A stretch of DNA of 8,213 nucleotides, from positions 559 to 8,771 of the forward strand of contig DFGG01000139.1 of NCBI GenBank assembly GCA_002371695.1, given 5' to 3'. This stretch comes from a bacterium UBA3756. Lineage in GTDB: Bacteria; Bacteroidota; Bacteroidia; Bacteroidales; Bacteroidaceae. The translations under genes were made by a program, and so were the position numbers. Numbering within the stretch: position 1 is the first letter of the stretch; each line of letters opens with the position of its first letter. The notes beneath the pieces were generated by a model, which worked only from the letters and a program-made list of their open reading frames with translations, was not told the origin of the DNA and did no database searches. This document shows, piece by piece, positions 1-6,429 of the stretch.

Positions 1-418
1 CCACTGCTCCCATGGCACCGTGGGTTGAGGTGTGGGAGTCGCCGCATACGATAGTCATGCCTGGCAGTGAGAGCCCCTTCTCCGGGCCTACCACATGGAT
101 GATGCCATTGTCTTTCGACATCATGCCGTAGTGTGTCAGTCCGAATTCGGCAGCATTTTTGGCCAGCGTGTCTACTTGTTTCTTCGACGTGGGGTCTGCG
201 ATAGGCTTGTCCTGGTCATGTGTCGGGGTGTTATGGTCTGGCATGCAGAAAATCTGCTGCGGACGGAAGCACTTCAGTCCACGCGCCCTCATGCCGTCGA
301 AGGCCTGTGGTGAGGTTACCTCGTGACAATACAGCCTGTCGATATACAACTGCGAGGGGCCATCCTCCACCTGTTGCACCACGTGCTTGTCCCAGATCTT
401 GTCAAATAATGTATTCAT
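1..418 (-). CDS. leuC: 3-isopropylmalate dehydratase large subunit LeuC, N-terminal part (runs off the window)
   Basis: This is the 5' end of leuC; 139 codons are visible before the window edge. The enzyme is an aconitase-family [4Fe-4S] hydro-lyase. With LeuD it isomerises 2-isopropylmalate to 3-isopropylmalate in cytoplasmic leucine synthesis. The visible protein begins [14 protein letters not shown] and carries family hallmarks: [10 protein letters not shown] near residues 59-68, and [11 protein letters not shown] at about 125-135. The cluster-binding cysteines of the family lie further on, outside the window. The ATG at 416-418 overlaps the leuA stop codon (ATGA, 4 bp), so the two genes are almost certainly cotranscribed and translationally coupled. 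Order and overlap fit a leuA-leuC-leuD type operon under the attenuator upstream of leuA. Identification is firm; the rest of the gene and any leuD or leuB cannot be seen. Confidence 0.96.
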   Translation of the reverse strand, partial: MNTLFDKIWDKHVVQQVEDGPSQLYIDRLYCHEVTSPQAFDGMRARGLKCFRPQQIFCMPDHNTPTHDQDKPIADPTSKKQVDTLAKNAAEFGLTHYGMMSKDNGIIHVVGPEKGLSLPGMTIVCGDSHTSTHGAMGAV

Positions 419-1920
419 TCGTCGTTCTTCTTAAACTTGTTAATACAGTCGATATAGGCTTCTACCGAAGCAGTCACAATGTCGGTATTGGCACCGAAAC
501 CGTAGTACAGGCTCCCGTCGTACTCCACCTGCATATGCACCTTACCCACATCATCTGAACCCTTTGAGATGGCCTGAATGGTAAACTCCTTCAGCGTCAT
601 CTGCTTCATGATAATCTTCTTCAGCGCCTTGATGGCTGCGTCCACCGGTCCGTTGCCTGAGGCGGCAGCTTCAAACTTCTGCCCGGAGATGTCAAGGCCT
701 ATAGAGGCCACCGACCTCACGCCCTTGCCCGTGGTGACCTGCAGGAAGTCGAGGCGCACGGCGTGAGCCTCGGCCGTATCGGCACCTGCCAGCATCAGCA
801 CGTCGGCATCTGTCACCTCTTTCTTCTGGTCTGCCAGCGCGAGGAACTTCTCATAGACCTTGTCGAGTTTCTCTTCTTCGAGGTCCACGCCGTTCACATG
901 CAGACGATGCTTCAGCGCCGCGCGTCCTGAACGGGCTGTCAGCACGATGGAGCTGTCGTCGATCCCCACGTCCTTCGGGTCCATAATCTCATAGGTATGC
1001 ACATTCTTCAGCACACCGTCCTGATGGATACCGCTCGAATGGGCAAAGGCATTGCGACCCACAATGGCCTTGTTGGGCTGCACCGGCATGTTCATCAAAC
1101 TTGACACCATACGACTCGTGGGATAGATTTTCGTCGTATTGATATTGGTGTCGATACCCAATGCTTTGTGACACTTCAGGATCATCGCAATCTCTTCGAG
1201 CGACGTATTACCTGCACGCTCGCCGATGCCATTGATGGTTACCTCCACCTGTCGGGCTCCGGCCATCACGCCGTTGAAGGTGTTAGCCGTTGCCATACCC
1301 AGGTCGTTGTGGCAATGGGTAGAGATGATGGCCCTGTCGATGCCGTCGACATGCTCCTTCAGATATTTGATCTTCTCGTAGTACTCCTGCGGCAGACAGT
1401 AGCCCGTGGTGTCTGGGATGTTCACAACCGTGGCACCAGCCTTGATGACTGCCTCGACGACACGTGCCAGATACTCGTTGTCGGTACGTCCCGCATCCTC
1501 GCAGTAGAACTCCACGTCGTCAACGAAACGCTTGGCGTATTTCGTTGCGGCCACGGCTCGCTCGAGAATCTCCTCACGGGTAGAGTTAAACTTAAACCTG
1601 ATATGCTCATCACTCGTGCCGATACCGGTGTGGATACGCTTGTGCTTGGCATACTTCAATGCATCGAAGGCCACGTCGATATCCTTCTCCACAGCACGCG
1701 TCAGCGCACAAATCACGGGCCAGGTGACAGCCTTGGAGATTTCTATCACACTGTTGAAATCACCCGGGCTGGAAATAGGGAATCCTGCCTCAATCACATC
1801 GACGCCCAGCTGCTCCAGTGCCTTGGCCACCTGAATCTTTTCTACGGTGTTCAACTGACAGCCGGGCACTTGTTCCCCATCGCGGAGCGTCGTGTCGAAA
1901 ATGTACAATCTTTCGTTCAT
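415..1920 (-). CDS. leuA: 2-isopropylmalate synthase LeuA
   Basis: The 501-aa product condenses acetyl-CoA with 2-oxoisovalerate to give 2-isopropylmalate, the committed step of leucine synthesis, in the cytoplasm. The N-terminal HMGL-like TIM barrel opens with [16 protein letters not shown] (residues 8-23; R13 and D14 match the conserved catalytic Arg and metal-binding Asp). THCHNDLG at 201-208 supplies metal ligands H202 and H204, and GERAGNTS at 233-240 follows with N238. The linker region has [11 protein letters not shown] at 295-305. A C-terminal LeuA dimerisation/allosteric domain spans about 388-498 ([12 protein letters not shown], then [12 protein letters not shown] near 474-485), so leucine feedback inhibition is likely. 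Length is usual for the short bacterial LeuA type. It overlaps leuC by 4 bp. Its 5' UTR contains an attenuator and a heptamer array. A citramalate synthase (CimA) is a related alternative, but LeuA fits better. Confidence 0.95.
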   Translation of the reverse strand: MNERLYIFDTTLRDGEQVPGCQLNTVEKIQVAKALEQLGVDVIEAGFPISSPGDFNSVIEISKAVTWPVICALTRAVEKDIDVAFDALKYAKHKRIHTGIGTSDEHIRFKFNSTREEILERAVAATKYAKRFVDDVEFYCEDAGRTDNEYLARVVEAVIKAGATVVNIPDTTGYCLPQEYYEKIKYLKEHVDGIDRAIISTHCHNDLGMATANTFNGVMAGARQVEVTINGIGERAGNTSLEEIAMILKCHKALGIDTNINTTKIYPTSRMVSSLMNMPVQPNKAIVGRNAFAHSSGIHQDGVLKNVHTYEIMDPKDVGIDDSSIVLTARSGRAALKHRLHVNGVDLEEEKLDKVYEKFLALADQKKEVTDADVLMLAGADTAEAHAVRLDFLQVTTGKGVRSVASIGLDISGQKFEAAASGNGPVDAAIKALKKIIMKQMTLKEFTIQAISKGSDDVGKVHMQVEYDGSLYYGFGANTDIVTASVEAYIDCINKFKKNDE

Positions 1921-1943
1921 CTTTGTTCAATCTTTATGTCTAT

Positions 1944-2069
1944 TTCAATGTTCAATGTTCAATCTTCAATGTTCAATCTTCAATCTTCAATGTTCAATGT
2001 TCAATGTTCAATGTTCAATATTCAATGTTCAATGTTCAATGTTCAATGTTCAATGTTCAATGTTCAATA
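1944..2069. repeat. Heptanucleotide tandem array, 18 units of TTCAATN
   Basis: Eighteen contiguous 7-bp units occupy exactly 126 bp. Counted from the left, 13 are TTCAATG, three are TTCAATC (units 3, 5 and 6) and two are TTCAATA (units 11 and 18). A further isolated TTCAATC lies at 1926-1932, eleven bases from the array and close to the leuA start. Read in the leuA direction the unit is (C/G/T)ATTGAA. The array begins where the T-tract of the attenuator terminator ends, so any transcript that escapes termination carries it as most of the leuA 5' UTR. The 7-bp period is not a multiple of 3, so copy-number change would alter leader length without touching a reading frame. Plus-strand translations such as MFNVQCSMFNVQ are artefacts of this repeat. 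Confidence 0.95.
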
Positions 2070-2102
2070 AAAAAACCCTTCACACTCGGAAGTGAGAAGG
2101 GC
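2069..2102 (-). terminator. Intrinsic terminator of the leu attenuator
   Basis: On the minus strand CCCTTCTCACT (2101-2091) pairs with AGTGTGAAGGG (2086-2076) around a TCCG loop: 10 of 11 pairs, with one T-T mismatch. It is followed directly by seven Ts (2075-2069). This is a textbook rho-independent terminator placed before leuA rather than after a gene. Its 5' arm is also needed by the competing antiterminator. Confidence 0.88.
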
Positions 2103-2152
2103 TCTGTCGTATGCACTATGTCATGACCTATATATACACCTTATCACTTCCG
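2087..2152 (-). promoter_or_regulatory. Antiterminator hairpin of the leu attenuator
   Basis: On the minus strand CGGAAGTGATAAGG (2152-2139) is complementary at 13 of 14 positions to CCTTCTCACTTCCG (2100-2087). The second segment includes ten of the eleven bases of the terminator's 5' arm, so the two structures exclude each other. The first segment lies inside the leader peptide, about codons 19-24. A ribosome that reaches the leader stop codon (2130-2128) would cover part of it and let the terminator form. A ribosome stalled at the Leu or Ile codons upstream would leave it free and let leuA be transcribed. Confidence 0.8.
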
Positions 2153-2208
2153 GCTGCGCCCTGCAGTCGAATAATAATAATGGTGCTAAGTAGGTTCTGA
2201 TACATCAT
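2128..2208 (-). CDS. Attenuator leader peptide with Leu-Leu and Ile4 control codons
   Basis: A 26-codon reading frame starts at ATG 2208-2206 (a second ATG follows at once) and ends at TAG 2130-2128. It begins MMYQNLLSTIIIIRLQ. Codons 6-7 are CTA CTT (Leu) and codons 10-13 are four consecutive ATT (Ile). It sits about 30 nt downstream of a well-formed promoter and overlaps the antiterminator arm, with the terminator just after it. That is the arrangement of leader peptides such as those of enterobacterial leu and ilv operons: the product has no function of its own, and ribosome stalling on the control codons reports charged-tRNA supply. No strong Shine-Dalgarno is visible (AGCAAAGAAACG before the ATG), which is normal in Bacteroidota. 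It is too short for routine gene callers. Function is inferred from position and structure. Confidence 0.82.
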   Translation of the reverse strand: MMYQNLLSTIIIIRLQGAAGSDKVYI

Positions 2209-2238
2209 CGTTTCTTTGCTTTTTGTTCAAATCGGTTG

Positions 2239-2270
2239 CAAAATTAATACTTTTCATTGAAACAAACAAA
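2239..2270 (-). promoter_or_regulatory. Bacteroidota-type promoter of the leu operon
   Basis: On the minus strand TTTG (2270-2267) is followed after 20 nt by TAATTTTG (2246-2239), an exact match to the Bacteroidota TTTG / TAnnTTTG pattern. A second TTTG lies at 2266-2263. Transcription should start near 2230, about 20-25 nt before the leader peptide. The promoter begins only about 20 bp past the stop codon of the upstream hydrolase gene, and no terminator is visible between them, so some read-through into the leader is possible. Confidence 0.75.
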
Positions 2271-2289
2271 TAAATTGTAAGATTTTTGC

Positions 2290-3120
2290 TCAAAAAAGTG
2301 ATAATTGCACATTTCCGGGTATCAATTCATACACTTCACTGGGTATTTTCCGTTTCAGCACTTCCAGTTGGATATCCTTGCCCGGAATGATGCCGTACGA
2401 ACGGAGGATGGTCTCCACCGTCTTCCGGGCCAGTTCCGGATGATTGTTCTCCTCACTCAGATGGCACAGCCACACGTGGCGCAGCTTCTCTGTCATATTC
2501 TCTGCGATGGCCTGTCCGCACTCGGCATTCGACAGATGGCCCGTCTGACTGAGTATCCGCTGCTTCAGATAGGCCGGATAGGGGCCGTTGGTCAGCATCT
2601 CCACGTCGTGGTTGGCCTCGATGATCAGATAGTGGGCATTGCCGATGCGCTGTTTCACTTCATCCGTGACGCTGCCCACATCGGTAATAATGACGAAGCT
2701 CACCCCCTCCACATCTATCTGATAACCTACGTTCTCGCTCGCATCATGCGGCACGAGGAAAGGTGTCACCGAGAACTGACCTATCTGATACGTCTCACCG
2801 GGCGTCACGATGTGCTTCATGTCGGAAGCCACCTTGCGCTGCACGCAGTAGTTGCGCTCGATACCCTCATGCACCTTGGCCGTAGCATAGACGGGCACAT
2901 GGAAATCGAAGCTGAAGGCACCCACCGACTTGATATGGTCTGCATGGTCATGGGTAACGAGGATGTGCTTCACCGTGTTCAGATGAATGCCGTAATCCCT
3001 TGAGTTCTTCCTAAGCCCTCTGATTCCTACTCCTATATCAACCAACAGTCCGTCCGTCGCAGTGCCCAGATAATAGCAATTACCGCTGCTTCCGCTTCCA
3101 AACGATACAAATTTCAGCAT
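2290..3120 (-). CDS. Metallo-beta-lactamase-fold hydrolase, YycJ/WalJ (VicX)-like
   Basis: A 276-aa soluble protein of the MBL-fold family. The N terminus MLKFVSFGSGSSGNCYYLG is the typical first strand of YycJ/WalJ-like proteins. The metal site THDHADH (residues 56-62: H57, H59, D61, H62) is intact, as are candidate ligands H125 (VPHDAS), D147 (IITDVGS) and H220 (CHLSEENNHPE, 219-229). YycJ-type proteins have been described as nucleases linked to DNA repair and, in Firmicutes, lie with the WalRK genes; here there is no such context, so the substrate is unknown. The ATG at 3118-3120 is preferred over an upstream in-frame start at 3153, because the latter would lie upstream of and through the TACCTTTG -7 element at 3148-3141. 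The gene follows the outer-membrane lipoprotein gene by 86 bp and precedes the leu promoter. Confidence 0.88.
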   Translation of the reverse strand: MLKFVSFGSGSSGNCYYLGTATDGLLVDIGVGIRGLRKNSRDYGIHLNTVKHILVTHDHADHIKSVGAFSFDFHVPVYATAKVHEGIERNYCVQRKVASDMKHIVTPGETYQIGQFSVTPFLVPHDASENVGYQIDVEGVSFVIITDVGSVTDEVKQRIGNAHYLIIEANHDVEMLTNGPYPAYLKQRILSQTGHLSNAECGQAIAENMTEKLRHVWLCHLSEENNHPELARKTVETILRSYGIIPGKDIQLEVLKRKIPSEVYELIPGNVQLSLF

Positions 3121-3140
3121 TTTAAAGTTATTATTTTGTG

Positions 3141-3148
3141 CAAAGGTA
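3141..3148 (-). promoter_or_regulatory. Putative -7 element for the MBL-fold hydrolase gene
   Basis: TACCTTTG on the minus strand matches TAnnTTTG exactly and lies 20 nt before the chosen ATG. No clear TTTG is found at the expected -33 distance, so this may be a weaker promoter, with read-through from the upstream lipoprotein gene also contributing. Confidence 0.5.
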
Positions 3149-3206
3149 CGCAAAAGAAGTGAAAAGACATCTTACCGTGTCTTTTTTTAACAAATATTGG
3201 TATTCT

Positions 3207-5423
3207 TCAGAATGGCAGACCCACCGCGAAATGGAAGGCCAGGTCGCGTCCCAGACGGGGATGGATGATGGCATAGTGCTCCTCGTCCTCAGTCTCATAA
3301 GCTGGATTGATGGCCTTCATGCCCAGGTCGAAACGGATGATGAAATAGTCGAAATTCAGTCGCAGACCTAAGCCGTAGCTCACGGCCAGGTCGCTCAGCA
3401 GGTTCTTCAGTTTGAACTGCCCGCCCGGCTGTTCATCGTAGGCTCTGAGGGTCCAGATGTTGCCCGCATCCAGGAACAGGGCTCCGCCGAACTTCCAGAA
3501 CAGGTGGGTACGATACTCCAGATTCAGGTCCAGTTTCATGTCGCCCGTCTGGGTGATGAAGTTGATGTTGCCGTCGCGGCCCTTGTATCTTCCCGGCCCC
3601 AGACTTCTTACGCTCCAGCCGCGCACGCTGTTGGCGCCTCCCGAGAAATAGCGCTTCTCGAAAGGCAGCACCCGACTGTTGCCGTATGGATAGGCCAGGC
3701 CGAGACCGAAATGGAATACCAGCTGGTCTTGATAGCCCGGCAGCAGATTCTGCGTGAAGTCTATGTCGGCCTTGACGTATTGGGCGTAGGCGATGTTGAA
3801 CACGCGGTACTGCCCCTCGTCATACTGCCTGGCATGAAACAGACGGCTGCCCGCATGGAGCAGGTTGCCCGCCGTCTCCAGATTGGTCTTCACGGCGATA
3901 CGCCCGTTGTTGTAGCTGTAGCCGAAGCCTATCTTCATGATGAACAGGTCTTCGTAGTTGTAGCGCAGGATGGCGTTGTAGCTCGTGGTGTTCTCCAGAT
4001 ACTCCTGTCTGAAGGTGTCGCTGATCCAGGGCATGAACACGTAGTTCAGGTCTATCAGGTCCAACTGGTACTTGTCGTGGTGGTTCTGCGGATTCCACCT
4101 GTAGTGCCACCCTGCCGACACCACCCGCCGGTGGAACTCCGGACGGTTCTGGGTGTCGTAGAGCAGCGACAGCTCGCTGGTGGCTATCGTCCCACGGCGT
4201 ATCTCCCTGCTCAGGAAGGGCATGATGAATCGCGGGAAGCTCAGCCTGCTCTCCAGACTGTACTCTATGAAGTCCTGGTTGCGGTAGCCCTCCAGCCCTC
4301 TGATGGCCTCATAGGCTCCGCGCAGCCGGATGCTCAGCGCCTCCGATCCCCTGAACAGGTTGCGGTTCTGATAGGTCAGCGAGGCGGCGGCTCCCAGGTC
4401 GCCCGCCGTGTTGGTGCCCTCCGGCTGGAAGCTGATGGTCGACGGCTTGTTGGTCTGCAGGTTCACCTGTGCGTCGAGCGTAGCCGTATCAGCCGCCGTC
4501 TGGAAACTGATGTTCGTATAGCGCACGGCTCCCAGGCGCCCGAAGTGGTTATAGGTGTTCTGCAGATCATCCTCCGAGAAGTGTGCCCCCGTCTCCAGGA
4601 AGGTATTCTCACGGAGCACAGCGCTGCGCAGATGTATCACCGAGTCATCGGGAGCCCCGCTGGCGTAGGTGATATCGCCTATCTTGTAGCGCGTGTGGGC
4701 CGTCGTCAGTCCCTCGCCCGTGCGATAGGGCTTCAGTACCAGTGTCAGGTCCACCTGCCGGTCCTCTCGCAGCGAGTCGGCCCTGAAGGTGATATACTCC
4801 TTGTGGAACCTGTAGTAGCCGTTGTTGCGCAGGAGCGACGTCAGCCGCGAGCGCTCATCGTTCAGCGCATTCACGTCGAACCTCATGCCCTGCCTCAGCC
4901 TGCCGTTGTCAGTCGTCAGCAGCCTCGCGATGGCCGTGTCCTGGATGTCGTAGCCCATCGTCCTCACATAGTAGGGCTTGCCTGGGTGCAGCACGTAGAC
5001 GGCGTCCAGTTTCTTCCCTTTCCGCTCGGCATAGAACTCCACCTGCGCATCCAGGTAGCCCAGGTTCTGCAGTGCCAGTTGCAGGTTGTCGCACGACAGC
5101 TTCGCCTGCACCGAGTCGAAGATCACCGGGGCCTCACCCAGGCTTTGCAACGTGCGATTGATCCATTTGGCCGAATCGCTGCCCGCCAGCGAATAGACGC
5201 CCAGGGGTATCTTCAGCGCCGAGAACCAGCGCGAGTTGCTCTTCTGCCTCACATATTTCTTCAGCTGCGAGGTATTGATGTCACGATACTTGCCGTCGGC
5301 CACCACCTCCACCCTGTTGAGCAGCATCTCGCCGTCGGGGATGTCACGCGTGGCCGAGCACGAGCCCAGCAGGAGCACGCACAACGACAGTAGCGCAGGG
5401 AGCAAGAAATCTCGTCTCTTCAA
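3207..5423 (-). CDS. tamL: BamA/TamA-family outer-membrane lipoprotein (TamL-like)
   Basis: A 738-aa Omp85-superfamily protein. The N terminus MKRRDFLLPALLSLCVLL followed by LGSC gives a charged n-region, hydrophobic core and lipobox with lipidated C22. POTRA-like segments fill about residues 30-300. A 16-stranded-barrel region follows, with the Omp85 signature FSGGANSVRGW near residue 600 and a terminal phenylalanine (AVGLPF), the usual barrel-end signal. A BamA-like barrel on a lipid anchor is characteristic of Bacteroidota TamL, the partner of TamB in envelope assembly; that role is inferred from the family. The frame stays open up to 5489, but no ATG precedes the signal peptide and the promoter lies inside that extension, so TTG at 5423-5421 is the likely start. 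It is divergent from the RNA methyltransferase gene and precedes the MBL hydrolase on the same strand. Confidence 0.87.
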   Translation of the reverse strand: MKRRDFLLPALLSLCVLLLGSCSATRDIPDGEMLLNRVEVVADGKYRDINTSQLKKYVRQKSNSRWFSALKIPLGVYSLAGSDSAKWINRTLQSLGEAPVIFDSVQAKLSCDNLQLALQNLGYLDAQVEFYAERKGKKLDAVYVLHPGKPYYVRTMGYDIQDTAIARLLTTDNGRLRQGMRFDVNALNDERSRLTSLLRNNGYYRFHKEYITFRADSLREDRQVDLTLVLKPYRTGEGLTTAHTRYKIGDITYASGAPDDSVIHLRSAVLRENTFLETGAHFSEDDLQNTYNHFGRLGAVRYTNISFQTAADTATLDAQVNLQTNKPSTISFQPEGTNTAGDLGAAASLTYQNRNLFRGSEALSIRLRGAYEAIRGLEGYRNQDFIEYSLESRLSFPRFIMPFLSREIRRGTIATSELSLLYDTQNRPEFHRRVVSAGWHYRWNPQNHHDKYQLDLIDLNYVFMPWISDTFRQEYLENTTSYNAILRYNYEDLFIMKIGFGYSYNNGRIAVKTNLETAGNLLHAGSRLFHARQYDEGQYRVFNIAYAQYVKADIDFTQNLLPGYQDQLVFHFGLGLAYPYGNSRVLPFEKRYFSGGANSVRGWSVRSLGPGRYKGRDGNINFITQTGDMKLDLNLEYRTHLFWKFGGALFLDAGNIWTLRAYDEQPGGQFKLKNLLSDLAVSYGLGLRLNFDYFIIRFDLGMKAINPAYETEDEEHYAIIHPRLGRDLAFHFAVGLPF

Positions 5424-5445
5424 TTCTTTTTCGATTCTTTTTCGA

Positions 5446-5491
5446 TTTTGTTTGCAAAGATAGAAATAAATCTTTATCTTTGCAAACAAAA
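5446..5491. promoter_or_regulatory. Divergent promoter pair inside a perfect 17-bp inverted repeat
   Basis: TTTTGTTTGCAAAGATA (5446-5462) and its exact reverse complement (5475-5491) flank a 12-bp spacer. The minus-strand promoter for the lipoprotein gene uses TTTG at 5486-5483 and TATCTTTG at 5462-5455; the plus-strand promoter for the methyltransferase uses TTTG at 5451-5454 and TATCTTTG at 5475-5482. Both spacers are exactly 20 nt. Each arm thus holds the -33 box of one promoter fused to the -7 box of the other. The methyltransferase leader would be only about 10 nt, the lipoprotein leader about 25 nt. Confidence 0.8.
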
Positions 5492-5497
5492 AGCAAA

Positions 5498-6274
5498 ATG
5501 ATTAGCAAAAACCAGATAAAATTTATCCGTCAGCTGGAATCCAAGAAGTTCCGCCGGCGCGAAGGCCTCTTTGTGGCCGAGGGTCCCAAGGTGGTAGGCG
5601 ACCTGATGAAGCACACCCGCCCACAGGCCATCTTCGCCACCAAGGAATGGGCAATGTCAAATGTTCAATCTCTCAATTTCTCAATTTCTCAATCTCTAAA
5701 TGTTCAATGTTCCGAAGTCTCCGACGAGGAACTGCGCCGCATCTCCTTCCTACAGCACCCCCAGCAGGTGCTCGCACTCTTCCCCCTGCCCGATGCCGAT
5801 GCAGCCGTCGCCATGCCGCAGCTCGACACCCTCAGTCTGGCTCTCGACGGCATACAGGATCCCGGCAACCTCGGCACCATCATCCGCATAGCCGACTGGT
5901 TCGGCATCGACACCATCTTCTGCAGCCCCGACACCGCCGATGCCTACAGTCCCAAGGTGGTGCAGGCCACCATGGGAAGCATCGCACGCATACATATCAT
6001 TTATGGCGACCTCATCGAGCTCCTCGATGCCCTGCCTCCCTCCTACCCCGTCTACGGCACGCTGCTCGACGGCGACGACATCTACCGCCAGCAGCTCTCC
6101 GCCGAGGGGCTCATCGTCATGGGCAACGAGGGCAACGGCATCTCTCCTGCCGTGCGCCAGCGCATCAACCGCCGCCTGCTCATACCCTCCTTCCGTCAGG
6201 GCGACACCGCCGAGAGTCTCAACGTGGCCATCGCCACCGCCATCACCTGCTCCGAATTCCGGCGGAAGAGCTAA
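5498..6274 (+). CDS. TrmH/SpoU-family RNA 2'-O-methyltransferase
   Basis: A 258-aa SAM-dependent SPOUT methyltransferase that should methylate a ribose 2'-OH in rRNA or tRNA. The N-terminal substrate-binding domain has ESKKFRRREGLFVAEGPKVV (residues 14-33). The catalytic SPOUT domain carries motif 1 LDGIQDPGNLGTIIRIADWF (116-135; N124, R130), motif 2 VMGNEGNGIS (207-216) and motif 3 LLIPSFRQGDTAESLNVAIA (227-246; S240, L241, N242). All are intact, so the enzyme is probably active; the exact target cannot be told. ATG 5498 is chosen over an in-frame TTG at 5480 that lies inside the -7 box. Residues 53-72 (NVQSLNFSISQSLNVQ and flanks) are encoded by a low-complexity repeat matching the array upstream of leuA and probably form a loop. 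The frame is preserved. Confidence 0.92.
   Translation: MISKNQIKFIRQLESKKFRRREGLFVAEGPKVVGDLMKHTRPQAIFATKEWAMSNVQSLNFSISQSLNVQCSEVSDEELRRISFLQHPQQVLALFPLPDADAAVAMPQLDTLSLALDGIQDPGNLGTIIRIADWFGIDTIFCSPDTADAYSPKVVQATMGSIARIHIIYGDLIELLDALPPSYPVYGTLLDGDDIYRQQLSAEGLIVMGNEGNGISPAVRQRINRRLLIPSFRQGDTAESLNVAIATAITCSEFRRKS
5652..5710. repeat. TCAAT-type short repeat inside the methyltransferase gene
   Basis: The stretch holds TCAAATG and TTCAATC (5657-5670), four tandem 8-bp units TCAATYTC (5665-5672, 5673-5680, 5681-5688, 5689-5696), then TAAATG and TTCAATG (5697-5709). It shares the TTCAATG/TTCAATC units with the array at 1944-2069 but mixes 7- and 8-bp periods. It is translated in frame as about 19 residues rich in Ser, Asn and Gln, unlike the GC-rich coding sequence on both sides. 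Confidence 0.8.
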
Positions 6275-6281
6275 TCTCTGG

Positions 6282-6300
6282 GGCCAGGTCGGACCTGGCC
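6282..6300. repeat. Short GC-rich palindrome after the methyltransferase stop codon
   Basis: GGCCAGGT (6282-6289) and ACCTGGCC (6293-6300) form an 8-bp perfect stem with a 3-nt loop, starting 7 bp after the TAA. It could help end transcription, but it is followed by AAAAA rather than a T-tract, so it does not qualify as a standard intrinsic terminator on the plus strand. Confidence 0.45.
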
Positions 6301-6371
6301 AAAAATAACGAGATAAGCCACAATTATCGCGGAAATTTGCCTAATAATATATAAAAGGTAAAGTGGAATAT

Positions 6372-6401
6372 GGGTAATTTCGGGATAATTTCGTAAATTT
6401 G
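6372..6401 (+). promoter_or_regulatory. Putative promoter and direct repeats before the PIN-domain operon
   Basis: TAAATTTG at 6394-6401 matches the TAnnTTTG -7 pattern, 28 nt before the ATG of the small gene. No TTTG occurs at the expected -33 distance. Just upstream are two near-identical adjacent units, GGGTAATTTC (6372-6381) and GGGATAATTTC (6382-6392). They lie where a repressor would block RNA polymerase, as autoregulated toxin-antitoxin operons often do; that role is an inference. Confidence 0.45.
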
Positions 6402-6429
6402 CAGCGTTGAACAATAAAAACGTAGAAAT

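Noticed and set aside
1944..2069. Short regular repeats considered as a CRISPR array
   Set aside because: The units are contiguous 7-mers with no unique spacers, and no cas genes are near.
1168..2070. A 300-codon plus-strand frame ending in repeated FNVQCSM-type peptides
   Set aside because: It is antisense to leuA and its tail is just the heptamer array read through; no start signal or domain supports it.
2290..3153. Longer version of the MBL-fold protein starting at 3153
   Set aside because: The extension includes the TACCTTTG promoter element, and MLKFVSFGSGSSGN is the normal N terminus of the family.
3504..5393. A 629-codon plus-strand open frame opposite the outer-membrane lipoprotein gene
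   Set aside because: It is the antisense shadow of a clear Omp85-family gene; its translation is low in recognisable motifs and follows from the GC-rich codon use of the real gene.
5647..6354. A 235-codon plus-strand frame overlapping the RNA methyltransferase in another frame
   Set aside because: It is His/Arg/Pro-rich shadow translation; the methyltransferase frame carries all SPOUT motifs.
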